A DNA stretch of 64,000 nucleotides from Anaerostipes sp. (GTDB lineage Bacteria > Bacillota > Clostridia > Lachnospirales > Lachnospiraceae). The DNA lies in assembly GCA_028697725.1 (NCBI GenBank), contig JAQVEG010000003.1, positions 53,741-117,740 of the forward strand. The letters are read 5' to 3'. Shown in pieces: positions 1-9,287 of the stretch. The position numbers and the translations under genes were made by a program. Below the pieces are notes generated by a model. That model had not been told where the DNA came from. It made no database searches and saw only the letters and a list, made by a program, of their open reading frames with translations. Every line of letters begins with the position of its first letter. Position 1 is the first letter of the stretch.

Positions 1-700
1 TATCCTGACTATGCTCCACCATGTCAAGAATCATGGTATTCATTCGCTCTCTTACACTATTTCCTAAGGTATTCCGAATTTCTTTTGGAATATCTTCTTC
101 TGTTAATACATTTCCCCGAATTGAGTCATCAATATCGTGACTGATATATGCAATCTTGTCTGCGAGACGAACTACTTTTCCCTCTAACGTTGCTGGCATT
201 CGTTTTGTTGAATGATTTTTCATTCCATCCTTTACTTCCCATGTTAGATTTAATCCAGCCCCTTCCTTTTCCAGACACTCTACCACACGAATACTCTGGA
301 GTGCATGTTCAAATCCTCCTGGAGTAATTTTATTTAATACACCTTCTCCTGAATGACCAAAAGGCGTATGCCCCAAATCATGTCCAAGAGCAATTGCTTC
401 TGTCAAAAGCTCATTTAAATCTAAGGCTCTAGCCACTGTCCTTGCATTCTGTGCAACCTCCAATGTATGAGTCATTCTTGTACGATAATGATCTCCTCTT
501 GGCGATAAAAAGACCTGGGTTTTGTCTTTTAAACGGCGAAAAGCCTTACAGTGGAGAATGCGATCTCGATCTCGTTGAAAACAAGTTCGTATCTCACACT
601 CCACCTCAGGCTTTTCTCTTCCTCTTGTATTAGAACTTAGCGTAGCAAACCTACTAAGTAATTCTTCTTCTCTTTTTTCTTGGCTTTCTCGAATGTTCAT
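1..700 (-). CDS. dgt: dGTPase / HD-domain dNTP triphosphohydrolase (5' part, runs off left edge)
   Basis: Hydrolyses deoxyguanosine triphosphate to deoxyguanosine and triphosphate in the cytoplasm. Translating the minus strand from the ATG at 700-698 gives an open frame to the window edge with no stop. The metal-binding HD motifs are visible: an RMTHTLEV segment followed by [15 protein letters not shown], and downstream a [11 protein letters not shown] segment that provides the last aspartate. The start is supported by a GGGAGGG ribosome site just upstream. About 233 codons are present; the C-terminal part lies outside. In many Clostridia dgt is followed by dnaG and rpoD, which would be off the left edge here; that is inference. 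Confidence 0.93.
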   Translation of the reverse strand, partial: MNIRESQEKREEELLSRFATLSSNTRGREKPEVECEIRTCFQRDRDRILHCKAFRRLKDKTQVFLSPRGDHYRTRMTHTLEVAQNARTVARALDLNELLTEAIALGHDLGHTPFGHSGEGVLNKITPGGFEHALQSIRVVECLEKEGAGLNLTWEVKDGMKNHSTKRMPATLEGKVVRLADKIAYISHDIDDSIRGNVLTEEDIPKEIRNTLGNSVRERMNTMILDMVEHSQD

Positions 701-712
701 ACAGTCCCTCCC

Positions 713-1462
713 CTATTTGGCAGGTGTAATCTCCGTATTCATAACAGAAATCGCATCCAAAGATAACTTCATAATGTCTTTTACTTCTTCCACATCCATT
801 GATAGATAATCTGCTAGTTCTTCTGCGGATGCTTCTCTCTCAAATTTCTTTGCAAGATATGTTGCAGCTTCATCTAATCGATTGGCTTTCTTTGCCATAG
901 CATCACCTACTGCATTGGAGCCTTTTTGCTGCATAATCATCTCCTCCATTGCTTGCCTGATTTGATGATATACCTTCGCTTTTACATCCTTACTATCCCC
1001 TTTTATCTCCATCAAAGCTTCTAAAAGTCCAATGTTCCCTTCCTGAATTAAATCTCCAAACATCACTCCTTGTCCCTGATATTCTTTTGCAAATCCAACA
1101 ACATCAGAAAGCATGCTTTCAATTAATTCTTCTCTTACATCTTCTCCCTTTAAAAATCTTTGAAGAAGCTGTTCTTTCTCCTCTTCACTGACAGAATCCA
1201 TCTGTCGTAGTTCTTCTTCATAAAAAGCAATGACTCCAATATCTTCTGGTGTTGTTTCTTGTCTGTCTTCTTCTTGCTTTTCATAACCAATTACCTTGAT
1301 TCCAGCTTCTAAAAAATAATCACACAAGGTTGTAATTATCTCATCATTTAATTCTAACTCTTCAAAATAGGATATGATTTCTTTTTTTGAAATCTGATCG
1401 CCGTTGGTTTTAGCAATCTGAATCAATTCTCCTAATTCTTGAAACAATGCCTGTTTATCCAT
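713..1462 (-). CDS. Sigma-70-like protein lacking region 4
   Basis: The 249-residue product aligns by eye with RpoD/SigA over its length. Residues ~5-55 look like region 1.1 (FQELGEL... ending EAGIKVIGYE), ~75-105 like region 1.2, ~118-165 like region 2 (FGDLIQEGNIGLLEAL matches the core-binding part) and ~190-240 like region 3. The protein stops there: no region 4 helix-turn-helix follows, so the -35-binding part is missing. The usual aromatic run of region 2.3 (FSTYATWWIRQAI in SigA) is replaced by AKVYHQIRQAM, without tryptophans, so promoter melting looks lost. It lies 12 bp upstream of dgt, which often precedes dnaG-rpoD. It may be a degenerate rpoD paralogue that binds core polymerase or regulates sigma; function is unknown. 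Confidence 0.75.
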   Translation of the reverse strand: MDKQALFQELGELIQIAKTNGDQISKKEIISYFEELELNDEIITTLCDYFLEAGIKVIGYEKQEEDRQETTPEDIGVIAFYEEELRQMDSVSEEEKEQLLQRFLKGEDVREELIESMLSDVVGFAKEYQGQGVMFGDLIQEGNIGLLEALMEIKGDSKDVKAKVYHQIRQAMEEMIMQQKGSNAVGDAMAKKANRLDEAATYLAKKFEREASAEELADYLSMDVEEVKDIMKLSLDAISVMNTEITPAK

Positions 1463-1473
1463 TAAAAACTCCT

Positions 1474-2301
1474 TTATCTAAGTACGAAGAAATACGCAAC
1501 AACTAAAATACCAAGGACAATTCGGTACACTCCAAATGCCTTAAAGTCGTGATTTTTAATGTATTGTAGTAAGAATTTAATTGCAAGAACTGATACTACA
1601 AAAGATACAATCATTCCCACAAGAAGCACCGTAAGTTCTGTCCCTGTAAAATGAAATCCAAACTTTACAATCTTTAGTAAACTTGCACCAAACATCACTG
1701 GAATTCCTAAGAAAAATGAGAATTCCGCTGCAACGGTTCTAGAACATCCAATTAAAATTCCCCCAAGAATTGTTGCTCCTGATCTTGAAGTTCCAGGAAT
1801 TAATGACAATACTTGAAACACTCCAATGACTAAAGCCATCTGGTATGTAAGCCCTGACAATCGGTTCATTCCACGCACGTGATTTCTTTCATTGTGATTC
1901 TCAATGACAATATATAAAACTCCATAAATAATCAAGGTAGCAGCAACTACAATTGGATTGTAGAATTTATCATGCATCCAGTCATCAAATAGTAGTCCAA
2001 TCACTGCCGCTGGAAATACTGCAATAATAACCTTTACCCATAAAATCATTGTATCTTTCTTTTCTATGGTTGATTTTCTTGGAGAAAATGGGTTTAATTT
2101 GTGAAAATACAATACAACAACTGCCATAATAGCTCCTAGTTGAATGACAACATCAAACATCTCCATAAATGCATCTGACATGTTAAGTTTAATAAACTCA
2201 TCTGCTAAAATCAAATGTCCCGTACTACTGATTGGCAGCCATTCTGTGATCCCCTCGACAATTCCCAATAAAACTGTTTTTAAAATTAATAATATGTCCA
2301 T
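1474..2301 (-). CDS. uppP: Undecaprenyl-diphosphatase (bacitracin resistance family)
   Basis: Integral membrane enzyme that dephosphorylates undecaprenyl pyrophosphate, recycling the lipid carrier for peptidoglycan synthesis. The 275-residue product has both family signatures: [15 protein letters not shown] near residue 16 and PGTSRSGAT near residue 169, with about eight hydrophobic segments. The frame is open further up to 2358, but the ATG at 2301 is chosen because it has AGGAG nine to ten bases upstream and because the longer version would be translated through a transcription terminator hairpin (2317-2352) that belongs to the preceding gene rpoZ. Confidence 0.95.
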   Translation of the reverse strand: MDILLILKTVLLGIVEGITEWLPISSTGHLILADEFIKLNMSDAFMEMFDVVIQLGAIMAVVVLYFHKLNPFSPRKSTIEKKDTMILWVKVIIAVFPAAVIGLLFDDWMHDKFYNPIVVAATLIIYGVLYIVIENHNERNHVRGMNRLSGLTYQMALVIGVFQVLSLIPGTSRSGATILGGILIGCSRTVAAEFSFFLGIPVMFGASLLKIVKFGFHFTGTELTVLLVGMIVSFVVSVLAIKFLLQYIKNHDFKAFGVYRIVLGILVVAYFFVLR

Positions 2302-2316
2302 CCTAAATAATCTCCT

Positions 2317-2352
2317 TAAAAAATAAGGGTTCCCCCATACTACTAGGAACCC
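2317..2352 (-). terminator. Rho-independent terminator after rpoZ
   Basis: On the minus strand GGGTTCC and GGAACCC form a 7-bp perfect stem (arms 2346-2352 and 2327-2333), followed by a T-rich run TTATTTTTT. It sits 14 bp after the rpoZ stop and ends the yicC-gmk-rpoZ unit. It also excludes the upstream start of uppP. Confidence 0.85.
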
Positions 2353-2365
2353 GTTCATTTTATTC

Positions 2366-2611
2366 TTATTGTTCGCTTGGTTCTAATGTTTCATCTAAAA
2401 TCTTAACCATCTGGCTTTGTAATTCATCTACAGCAACAGACAATGGTTTACGATTCTCTGGCTCCGCTACCATAGGTACGTCTCCTGCAATTAATTGTCT
2501 TGCACGCTTTGAACTTGCAATTACAATAGAGTAACGACTTGAAATAATATTCTTGTCCTCGTCATCTCCGTTTACAACTTCCATTAATTCTGAATATGAT
2601 GGGTGTAACAT
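2366..2611 (-). CDS. rpoZ: RNA polymerase omega subunit
   Basis: An 81-residue product that helps assemble and stabilise RNA polymerase by holding the beta-prime subunit. The family core is present: [32 protein letters not shown], with the conserved KRARQL helix near residue 35-40. The ATG has AGGAGG seven bases upstream. It lies 14 bp after gmk, the usual Firmicutes order yicC-(remA)-gmk-rpoZ, with remA absent here. A terminator follows immediately. Confidence 0.95.
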   Translation of the reverse strand: MLHPSYSELMEVVNGDDEDKNIISSRYSIVIASSKRARQLIAGDVPMVAEPENRKPLSVAVDELQSQMVKILDETLEPSEQ

Positions 2612-2625
2612 AATAAATCCTCCTT

Positions 2626-3240
2626 CTATAATACCTTTAGACCTTCTATGGTTTCTTGTATCAAATCTAAATTATTGTCCTTTAAACATCCTTGGGCTAC
2701 AACGACTGAATTCACATCATCCACGCATTGATCTAAATCATCATTCACAATGATATAATCATATTGATCCATATCTGCGGATTCTTCTAACGCACGATTG
2801 AGTCTCTTTTGAATCACTTCTTCCGTTTCAGTTCCTCGTCCAAGAAGACGATTCTTAATCTCCTTTGCACTTGGTGCTGTAATAAATACAAGAAGTGCAT
2901 CTGGATACTGTTCTCTAATACGAAATGCTCCTTGAACTTCTATCTCTAGGATAACATTGTGTCCAAGCTTTAATTCATCTTCTACAAACTTACGTGGAGT
3001 CCCATAATAATTCTCCACATATCTAGCATACTCTATAAACCCATTGTAATCAATGAGATTCTTAAATTCATCTACAGACTTAAAGAAATAATCTTTTCCG
3101 TCTACTTCTCCCTCTCTTGGCTTTCTCGTCGTTGCTGAAACAGATAAGCTGTATCCATATCTCTCTACTAACTGCTTTGCAACCGTTCCTTTTCCAACCC
3201 CAGAGAACCCGGATAAAATCAATAAAGATCCTTTTTTCAT
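2626..3240 (-). CDS. gmk: Guanylate kinase
   Basis: Phosphorylates GMP to GDP using ATP, in purine salvage and GTP supply. The 204-residue product opens with the P-loop GFSGVGKGT (residues 11-19), then the GMP-binding SATTRKPREGEVDGKDYFF segment and the lid region LLGRGTETEEVIQKRL. Length is typical. The start has AAGGAG upstream. Between yicC and rpoZ with gaps of about 14 bp, so one transcript. Confidence 0.97.
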   Translation of the reverse strand: MKKGSLLILSGFSGVGKGTVAKQLVERYGYSLSVSATTRKPREGEVDGKDYFFKSVDEFKNLIDYNGFIEYARYVENYYGTPRKFVEDELKLGHNVILEIEVQGAFRIREQYPDALLVFITAPSAKEIKNRLLGRGTETEEVIQKRLNRALEESADMDQYDYIIVNDDLDQCVDDVNSVVVAQGCLKDNNLDLIQETIEGLKVL

Positions 3241-3253
3241 CTAAAATATCTCC

Positions 3254-4135
3254 TTACTCAATATTCTGAACTTGTTCTCTAATTTTTTCTACATTTGTCT
3301 TTAATTCAATTGCATGATTGGACAATTCCACATCATTACTCTTAGATAGAATCGTGTTAGCTTCTCGATTCATCTCCTGTGCCATAAAATCAAGTTTACG
3401 TCCCACACTGTCATCCTGATTCAAGATATTCTCCATCTCAGCAATATGACTTTGCAAACGCACAATCTCTTCATCCACTGAAATCTTATCCGCATAAAGA
3501 GTCACTTCTGCTGCAATTCGATTCTCATCAATCCCTGCTGTTTCAAGTAAATCTTTCACTTTCTCTTCTAACTTTAGACGATATTCTTCTACAATTTGTG
3601 GAGAGCGACTCTCAACAAAGGCAACGTCTGCCTTCATCTGGTGAAGCTTTTGAATTAAGTCTTCTCTTAACCTTTCACCTTCTACTTCTCTGGATGAAAC
3701 AAACTGCTTTCCTGCTTCTTTCACTGCCTGCTCAATTAATCCCCACCATCTATCTTCATCCATAGATTGTTCTTGAAGAGTTAATACTTCAGAACACTGA
3801 GACAATTCTCTTGCAGTTACCCGCGAAGAAATACCAAAGTCTTCCTCCATTGCTTTAAAAGCATTCATATACTCTTTTGCCATTTCTCTATTGTAATGTA
3901 ACTTTACAGTATTCTCTGACATATCTTCATATGAAATTGCCAAATCCACTTTTCCACGATTGGCATATTCTTTAAATAAATTGCGAATCTTTGGTTCAAA
4001 CATTGTGAACTTTCTAGGATTCTTTAGTGTAACATCACAGTATCTGTGATTCACTGACTTTACTTCCACAACGATTGTTTGATTCAATTCATTGGACACT
4101 TCACTGCGCCCAAATCCAGTCATGCTTCTTATCAT
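3254..4135 (-). CDS. YicC/YloC family endoribonuclease
   Basis: A 293-residue member of the YicC family, proteins described as RNA endonucleases linked to stationary-phase fitness. The N-terminal signature IRSMTGFGRSE (residues 2-12) and the C-terminal DUF1732 part (GRKLDFMAQEMNREANTILSKS, then an acidic helix) are both intact. First gene of the yicC-gmk-rpoZ operon, with a strong promoter at 4183-4211. Confidence 0.93.
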   Translation of the reverse strand: MIRSMTGFGRSEVSNELNQTIVVEVKSVNHRYCDVTLKNPRKFTMFEPKIRNLFKEYANRGKVDLAISYEDMSENTVKLHYNREMAKEYMNAFKAMEEDFGISSRVTARELSQCSEVLTLQEQSMDEDRWWGLIEQAVKEAGKQFVSSREVEGERLREDLIQKLHQMKADVAFVESRSPQIVEEYRLKLEEKVKDLLETAGIDENRIAAEVTLYADKISVDEEIVRLQSHIAEMENILNQDDSVGRKLDFMAQEMNREANTILSKSNDVELSNHAIELKTNVEKIREQVQNIE

Positions 4136-4182
4136 AATCTATTCTTCCTTTTATGTATTTACTTACAGACGTTCGGTTTATT

Positions 4183-4211
4183 ATTATACAAAAAATCTAT
4201 CTTTAAGTCAA
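4183..4211 (-). promoter_or_regulatory. Promoter of yicC-gmk-rpoZ
   Basis: Minus-strand -35 TTGACT (4206-4211) and -10 TATAAT (4183-4188), with a 17-bp spacer. It lies just after the recU stop and about 48 bp upstream of yicC, giving a short leader. Confidence 0.85.
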
Positions 4212-4217
4212 CTTTCT

Positions 4218-4754
4218 TCAAGACTTACCATTTTCCATTACTTTTTTTAGGGTTTCAAGATAATGAAGCACCATTCCCTTTTTCATTGGCACAAAACGTC
4301 CCAAATCAAGTTCTTCATATTTGAAATGCTTCATTCCGCCTTCCTCTCCTCTCATCCAGTAAACATTCGCTTCTTCATAGGTCATAAAATAGCACACTTG
4401 GCGATGGGTATAATAAATCAAAAAGAAACTTATACCTCCCTGCTCTTCAAATTCTTTCATAAACTTCATCTGATGCTGGTGGATATTGTTCAGCGGAAAG
4501 GTGTCTTTCCCACATTCTTTTGCATCAAAACATATTGGAACTCCCTGTACCACACCTATATAATCCACTGTACTTTTCTGATCAAAATATGCAAGAGAAA
4601 TCTGTCTTGTTTTCTTATCAAATTTAACTGGTTTTATTGAAGTGGGAATTTTCTGAACAAGTGCGAGCCTTTGTTCCCTATATATATCATTGGTATGGTT
4701 CACCAGTTCTTCTAAGACCGATCCCCTTAACCCTTTTAAATTCCATGTTCCCAT
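4218..4754 (-). CDS. recU: Holliday junction resolvase RecU
   Basis: Resolves four-way DNA junctions during recombination and chromosome segregation in Firmicutes. The 178-residue product keeps the PD-(D/E)XK nuclease core: STVDYIGV supplies Asp64, and CFDAKE supplies Asp77 and Lys79, where the usual DFEAK glutamate is replaced by aspartate. The downstream FPLNNIHQHQMKFMKEFEEQGG stretch is a RecU signature. The ATG at 4754 is chosen over an in-frame TTG at 4769 because AGGAGG sits seven bases upstream of it. RecU is usually next to a penicillin-binding protein gene; here it follows an RluA-type synthase instead. Confidence 0.9.
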   Translation of the reverse strand: MGTWNLKGLRGSVLEELVNHTNDIYREQRLALVQKIPTSIKPVKFDKKTRQISLAYFDQKSTVDYIGVVQGVPICFDAKECGKDTFPLNNIHQHQMKFMKEFEEQGGISFFLIYYTHRQVCYFMTYEEANVYWMRGEEGGMKHFKYEELDLGRFVPMKKGMVLHYLETLKKVMENGKS

Positions 4755-4769
4755 TGTAGCCTCCTGCAA

Positions 4770-5732
4770 TTAAAATAATATGTCAATTATCTTTTGAAAA
4801 TTCTCAGGAACTCTGGCTTTGATATGCTTTCCTTCTAATTCCTTCAAGCGTTTCATTTCCTCTGGAAAAACTAGTTCCTCACAATGTAATAATTGATGTT
4901 TTAAGGAAAACAATTGTTTCATTTTCCTATTGATTTCTTCATCTCCATACTTACTGTCTCCAACAATAGGATGTCCTTGGCTGGCTAAATGAGCGCGAAT
5001 CTGATGTGTCTTTCCTGTGATTAGTTTTACACGAAGTAAGGTATACTCCCCATTGTTCTTTCTTGGATCATATGATGTTTCAATTGGATCTGCTCCATCC
5101 TTTGCCTGTGGAGATACTGTCACTTTATTGGTTTTATGATTCTTTACCAAATATCCAGAAATCTGTTCCTTTTTTGTTATCACACCTTTTACAATTGTAA
5201 GGTAATATTTATCTATGGTTCGCTCTTTTAACATCTGTGCCATAGTCTGAAGTCCTTCTAAAGAAATTCCTGCAATGATAATTCCTGTTGTATTTCGATC
5301 CAGACGATTGCAGATGGACGGCTTCATCATCTGAATATCTTTCTGTGTCAAAATCCCATGTTCCATACAATAAGGGAGAATCTCATCATTGATAGAAATG
5401 TCTTCTGGCTTTGATTTTTGAGAAAGCATTCCATATGGCTTATTTATAAACATAACATTGGTATCCTGATAGATTACATCTAAGGATACTTTTTGTTTTG
5501 CCACTGTCACTTCTTTTCGGAATTTAGCAACTGTATCGTCAGAAAGATAAATGTTAATTTGATCTCCCATCACAAGCTTTTCATTTCCAGTGGCCTTTTT
5601 TCCATTTAATTTTATATTCTTCTTTCTGAGCATTTTGTAGATAAAACTTTTGGGTGCCTGATTTAAATACTTTCCAAGCATTTTATCAAATCTTTGCTCT
5701 GCCTCTTGATTTGAAACAATGATTTCTTTCAT
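4770..5732 (-). CDS. RluA-family pseudouridine synthase
   Basis: Converts specific uridines in rRNA (or tRNA) to pseudouridine. The 320-residue product has an N-terminal S4 RNA-binding domain (residues ~12-75) and a catalytic domain starting VMFINKPYGMLS. The catalytic aspartate lies in NRLDRNTTG, a variant of the HRLDRxTSG motif, and the GKTHQIRAHLASQGHPIVGDSKYG block is intact. The exact target base cannot be read from sequence; RluC or RluD-like 23S modification is likely. Confidence 0.9.
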   Translation of the reverse strand: MKEIIVSNQEAEQRFDKMLGKYLNQAPKSFIYKMLRKKNIKLNGKKATGNEKLVMGDQINIYLSDDTVAKFRKEVTVAKQKVSLDVIYQDTNVMFINKPYGMLSQKSKPEDISINDEILPYCMEHGILTQKDIQMMKPSICNRLDRNTTGIIIAGISLEGLQTMAQMLKERTIDKYYLTIVKGVITKKEQISGYLVKNHKTNKVTVSPQAKDGADPIETSYDPRKNNGEYTLLRVKLITGKTHQIRAHLASQGHPIVGDSKYGDEEINRKMKQLFSLKHQLLHCEELVFPEEMKRLKELEGKHIKARVPENFQKIIDILF

Positions 5733-5742
5733 ACTGCCCTCT

Positions 5743-6504
5743 CTAACGGATAAATTTCATAGCAAAATCCCAAGGGAATACTTTGCATAGGATTTGAACC
5801 ATTTTCATTGGAAGTCCATATACGGATACACTTTTTTTGTTGGCTCCATCCTTTAATGCCTTTTCTACTACCTTTTCTGGTTTTGCCATAACCAATAATT
5901 TATACATTTTTATATTTGTCTTTTCATATGCTAAATCAAAAAATTCTGTTTTTACTGGGCCTGGACAAATAGCTACTACTTGAATATGACGGTCTTTTAA
6001 TTCTACATTAAGTGATTTTGAAAAACTTAATACAAAGGATTTTGTTGCCGCGTAAATTCCAAACTTAGGTTGTGGAACAAATGCCGCAGAGGATGCAAAC
6101 TGATAGATATAAGCACCTTTTGCCATAAATGGCAACACTTTATATGTCATCATAGTCAAGGCTCTACAATTAATATCAATCATGCCTGCTACGTCTTTTT
6201 CATCTAAATCTTCAAACAACCCAACACTTCCAAATCCTGCACTGTTCACTAAAAAGAAAACTTTAGGTTTCTCTTCTTTTAATTTATTCTCTAATTCTAA
6301 AAACTGGCTCATGTCATTTAAATCCATTGCCATTGGTACAATCTTAATTTTAGAATTATTACTTTTTAATTCTTCTAACCGATCCATTCTTCTAGCAATA
6401 ACCCATACTTCATCTAAAAATGAATATCTCATGGTGATTTGTTTGATAAATTCCCTTCCCATTCCAGAAGAAGCTCCTGTTACAATTGCTATCTTTTTAC
6501 GCAT
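5743..6504 (-). CDS. Short-chain dehydrogenase/reductase (SDR)
   Basis: A 253-residue NAD(P)-dependent oxidoreductase. Visible motifs are the nucleotide-binding TGASSGMGRE (residues 9-18), NSAG (87-90), catalytic Ser139, and Tyr151-x3-Lys155 in YAATK. Substrate is unknown. It lies 10 bp upstream of the pseudouridine synthase and 9 bp after a HAD phosphatase, so it is probably carried along in one transcript of small housekeeping genes starting at 9255. Confidence 0.88.
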   Translation of the reverse strand: MRKKIAIVTGASSGMGREFIKQITMRYSFLDEVWVIARRMDRLEELKSNNSKIKIVPMAMDLNDMSQFLELENKLKEEKPKVFFLVNSAGFGSVGLFEDLDEKDVAGMIDINCRALTMMTYKVLPFMAKGAYIYQFASSAAFVPQPKFGIYAATKSFVLSFSKSLNVELKDRHIQVVAICPGPVKTEFFDLAYEKTNIKMYKLLVMAKPEKVVEKALKDGANKKSVSVYGLPMKMVQILCKVFPWDFAMKFIR

Positions 6505-6513
6505 ATCATCACC

Positions 6514-7179
6514 TTACAACCTTTCGTATGTCCCATTTAACACATCAAAATAGGATTGAATATAGTAATTTGCTAACTCCTTTTTCTCATTTATAACATC
6601 CTCTGAATATTTATCCCACACTGCACAAGTCTCCATATTGGCACTGTTTCCTGCCATAATTCCATATGGAATATCTTCAAATACAAGGGTTCTCTTAGGT
6701 TCAATACTTAGTTCCGCCGCCGTTTTCAAATAAACATCTGGTGCTGGCTTTCCTTTTTTCACTTCATTGGATGTACAAATATAATCAAAATAATCTGATA
6801 TGTTATGTGTTTTTAATGTGGCAATGGCCAATTCTCTTGAATTACTAGTAGAAATACCAATCTTCATATTTCTACCTTTTAGTTCTTCTAAGAACTCTAC
6901 CACTCCATCTTTTAGGGGAACTTCATTGGTATAAATCTCTGTTGCCATATGGTTCCATTTTGCTTTGATTTCCTCAATGGATAAATCAAGTTCAAAACGC
7001 TTTTTAAAATAAATTGCTGTTTCATGGAAACTGCAACCTTCTAAATCATCGGAAATATCTTCTGGCACCGAAATTCCATATTCTCCAAGGAATCGATGAT
7101 CAACTACACCCCAAATCCATACAGAATCCACCAATGTACCGTCTAAATCAAAAATAACTGCCTCTTTATTCTCTAACAT
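6514..7179 (-). CDS. HAD-family phosphatase, beta-phosphoglucomutase-like
   Basis: A 221-residue haloacid dehalogenase superfamily hydrolase. Motif I is DLDGTLVDS (residues 11-19), motif II is STSNS, motif III the lysine in KKGKPAPDVY, and motif IV FEDIPYG. The insertion of the alpha-helical cap between motifs I and II places it with sugar-phosphate phosphatases and beta-phosphoglucomutases. Substrate is not determinable. Its ATG overlaps the end of the upstream pseudouridine synthase by 14 bases with AAGGAG inside that gene, so translation is coupled. Confidence 0.85.
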   Translation of the reverse strand: MLENKEAVIFDLDGTLVDSVWIWGVVDHRFLGEYGISVPEDISDDLEGCSFHETAIYFKKRFELDLSIEEIKAKWNHMATEIYTNEVPLKDGVVEFLEELKGRNMKIGISTSNSRELAIATLKTHNISDYFDYICTSNEVKKGKPAPDVYLKTAAELSIEPKRTLVFEDIPYGIMAGNSANMETCAVWDKYSEDVINEKKELANYYIQSYFDVLNGTYERL

Positions 7180-7897
7180 ATAACTCCTTTAACTGCTTAA
7201 TCTCTTCTTTTGTTAAAAAACGTGCTTCTCCTTCTTGTAAACTATCATCTAATAAAAGTGGTCCCATTGAGATTCGCTTTAATTCTAACACATCCATTCC
7301 CACTTTATGAAACATTCGCTTAATCTGATGAAACTTACCTTCTCGTATAGTAACCAAAACTTTAGACTCTGTATCTGCTGCCTCCACAATATCAAGAATT
7401 GCCGGTTTGGTAAGATTCTTCTCCCCAATATCTAATCCCTGCTCAAATTGTCTTTGTTCTTCTGTTGTAATTTTACCAGATGCAATAACCTCATACACTT
7501 TGTCTACATGCTTTTTAGGCGATAACAATTCATGACTCATCTCACCATCATTGGTCAATAAAAGTAATCCTGTCGTATCTTTATCTAATCTGCCCACTGG
7601 AAAAATATCTTTATGGGTCATGTGAGAAACTAAATCAATCACTGTCTCATCTCTATAATCCTTCGTGGCACTGACAACCCCTTTTGGTTTATGGAGCATT
7701 ATATATACAAGAGTATCTCCTTTTATTTTCTTTCCATTGAGAAAAACACAACTTTTCTCCTCGTCAATCTTATATTCTGGTCGTTTCATTCTCTCGTCAT
7801 CTACAAGAACCTGTCCATTTTTAATGTATAGTTTTGCTTCTTTTCTCGTGCATCCTGTACGGTCACATAAGAATTTATCTAATCTCATTTGTCCCAT
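7166..7897 (-). CDS. RsuA/RluB-family rRNA pseudouridine synthase
   Basis: The 243-residue product has an S4 domain (MRLDKFLCDRTGCTRKEAKLYIKNGQVLVD) followed by the catalytic domain with GRLDKDTTGLLLLTNDG, in which the aspartate is catalytic, and the C-terminal EGKFHQIKRMF motif. It modifies a uridine in 16S (RsuA-type) or 23S (RluB-type) rRNA. The ATG at 7897 overlaps the stop of the preceding methylase by one base (TAATG), and the GGAG sits inside that gene, so the two are translationally coupled. An in-frame start three codons earlier is disfavoured by its position relative to the GGAG. Confidence 0.9.
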   Translation of the reverse strand: MGQMRLDKFLCDRTGCTRKEAKLYIKNGQVLVDDERMKRPEYKIDEEKSCVFLNGKKIKGDTLVYIMLHKPKGVVSATKDYRDETVIDLVSHMTHKDIFPVGRLDKDTTGLLLLTNDGEMSHELLSPKKHVDKVYEVIASGKITTEEQRQFEQGLDIGEKNLTKPAILDIVEAADTESKVLVTIREGKFHQIKRMFHKVGMDVLELKRISMGPLLLDDSLQEGEARFLTKEEIKQLKELYVRE

Positions 7898-9255
7898 TAT
7901 AACCATCTCCAGCTTGGTGCATACTTATTTTTTAGTGAGTTTTTATTTACCTTTCCCCATCCAAGAGGAAATCCCTGAATACATACAAGATACATTCCAC
8001 TGTTCTTAGTTTCCACTGACAGTGTTTCGCCTTTTAAATACTTAATCACTCTTTCATCTTCAAGTGAAAAATCAATAATATTACAATACTGCTCTTTGGT
8101 CAATGCCATGGCAAGAGCCTGACTTGGCTCAAATCGATTCTTTTTTACCTCTCCAAGGTAAAGTCCTTGTCGAAGCATTCTAAGACCTGTTCCCTTTGGC
8201 ATACCTTCAGAAACTTTGTATAGCTTTCCTTTGTTTTCATATACTCCATGTTCAAAATCAATCCCAGAAATCTGATTTAAAAATTCCCTTGTCTCTTGGG
8301 TTAATTTTATATTTTTAAAATCAACTTTTTCACTAGAGAAATCCTTTGTTCCGCCCTTTTGAAGCAATGCCACAAAATGTCCTTCTCCTTTTATCTTATG
8401 AGGCCACAAACGGACACACTTTTTAAGTTCTGGGTTCTTGCTCTTTGTCCACTCTGGATGGCCATGGTCAAAACCTTCTACTTGGGGCAATTCTAAAATC
8501 TTCAAATCTTCTTGTTCCATTAAATATTCAATCATCTGTTCATCTTCTTCTGGAGAAAATGTACAAGTAGAGTATAGAAGCATGCCCCCTGGTTTTAACA
8601 TATGGACTGCATTTATTACAATCTCTTTTTGAATTGCAACATAAGGCTCTATGCCTCGTTCTTCCCAGCTCCGAATTTCCTTATTTCCCTTTCGAAACAT
8701 CCCTTCTCCAGAACAGGGAGCATCCACAAGAATTTTATCGAAAAATTGCGGAAATAAATTCTCTAACTTATCTGGACTTTCACTGACTACCATTCCATTC
8801 ATGGTTCCAAACAATTCTAAATTCTTCACTAATGCTCTAGTTCTTGACACACTTATGTCATTGGAAACTAAAAGTCCAGTTCCATCTAATCTTGATGCCA
8901 GCTGGGTTGACTTTCCCCCTGGCGCAGCACAAAGATCAAGAATGCGATCTCCTTTTTCCACTGGCAAAAATGCCCCTGGTGTCATAGCACTTGGTTCTTG
9001 AATATAATATAATCCTGCATGGTAATAGGGATGTTTTGCTGGTTGACACTCCTTGTCCACATAAAATCCCTGATCACACCAAGGTACTTCTTCCATCTCA
9101 AATGGAGAAATTTTCTGAAAATCTTTGACTGAAATCTTATGTGTATTCACTCTGATTCCATAATAATGAGGCTTATGAAAACTAGTTTCATAGGCCTCAT
9201 AGTCATCTCTAAGTAATTCTTTCATCTTCGCAGTAAATGCGCTTGGTAATTCCAT
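7897..9255 (-). CDS. RsmF-type 16S rRNA (cytosine-C5)-methyltransferase
   Basis: A 452-residue NOL1/NOP2/Sun family RNA m5C methylase. SAM-binding motif I is LDLCAAPGGKSTQLA (residues 107-120). The two catalytic cysteines are visible: Cys181 in DAPCSGEGMF and Cys231 in STCTFSPEEDE. After residue ~300 there is a C-terminal RsmF-like extension ending in a PUA-like part (GFPLGWGKVNKN). First gene of an apparent run rsmF-rsuA-HAD-SDR-rluA-recU, all with short gaps or overlaps. AGGAG upstream of the ATG. Confidence 0.92.
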   Translation of the reverse strand: MELPSAFTAKMKELLRDDYEAYETSFHKPHYYGIRVNTHKISVKDFQKISPFEMEEVPWCDQGFYVDKECQPAKHPYYHAGLYYIQEPSAMTPGAFLPVEKGDRILDLCAAPGGKSTQLASRLDGTGLLVSNDISVSRTRALVKNLELFGTMNGMVVSESPDKLENLFPQFFDKILVDAPCSGEGMFRKGNKEIRSWEERGIEPYVAIQKEIVINAVHMLKPGGMLLYSTCTFSPEEDEQMIEYLMEQEDLKILELPQVEGFDHGHPEWTKSKNPELKKCVRLWPHKIKGEGHFVALLQKGGTKDFSSEKVDFKNIKLTQETREFLNQISGIDFEHGVYENKGKLYKVSEGMPKGTGLRMLRQGLYLGEVKKNRFEPSQALAMALTKEQYCNIIDFSLEDERVIKYLKGETLSVETKNSGMYLVCIQGFPLGWGKVNKNSLKNKYAPSWRWL

Positions 9256-9287
9256 AATGTCTCCTAAATTCTGTGTTTGGCATCTAT

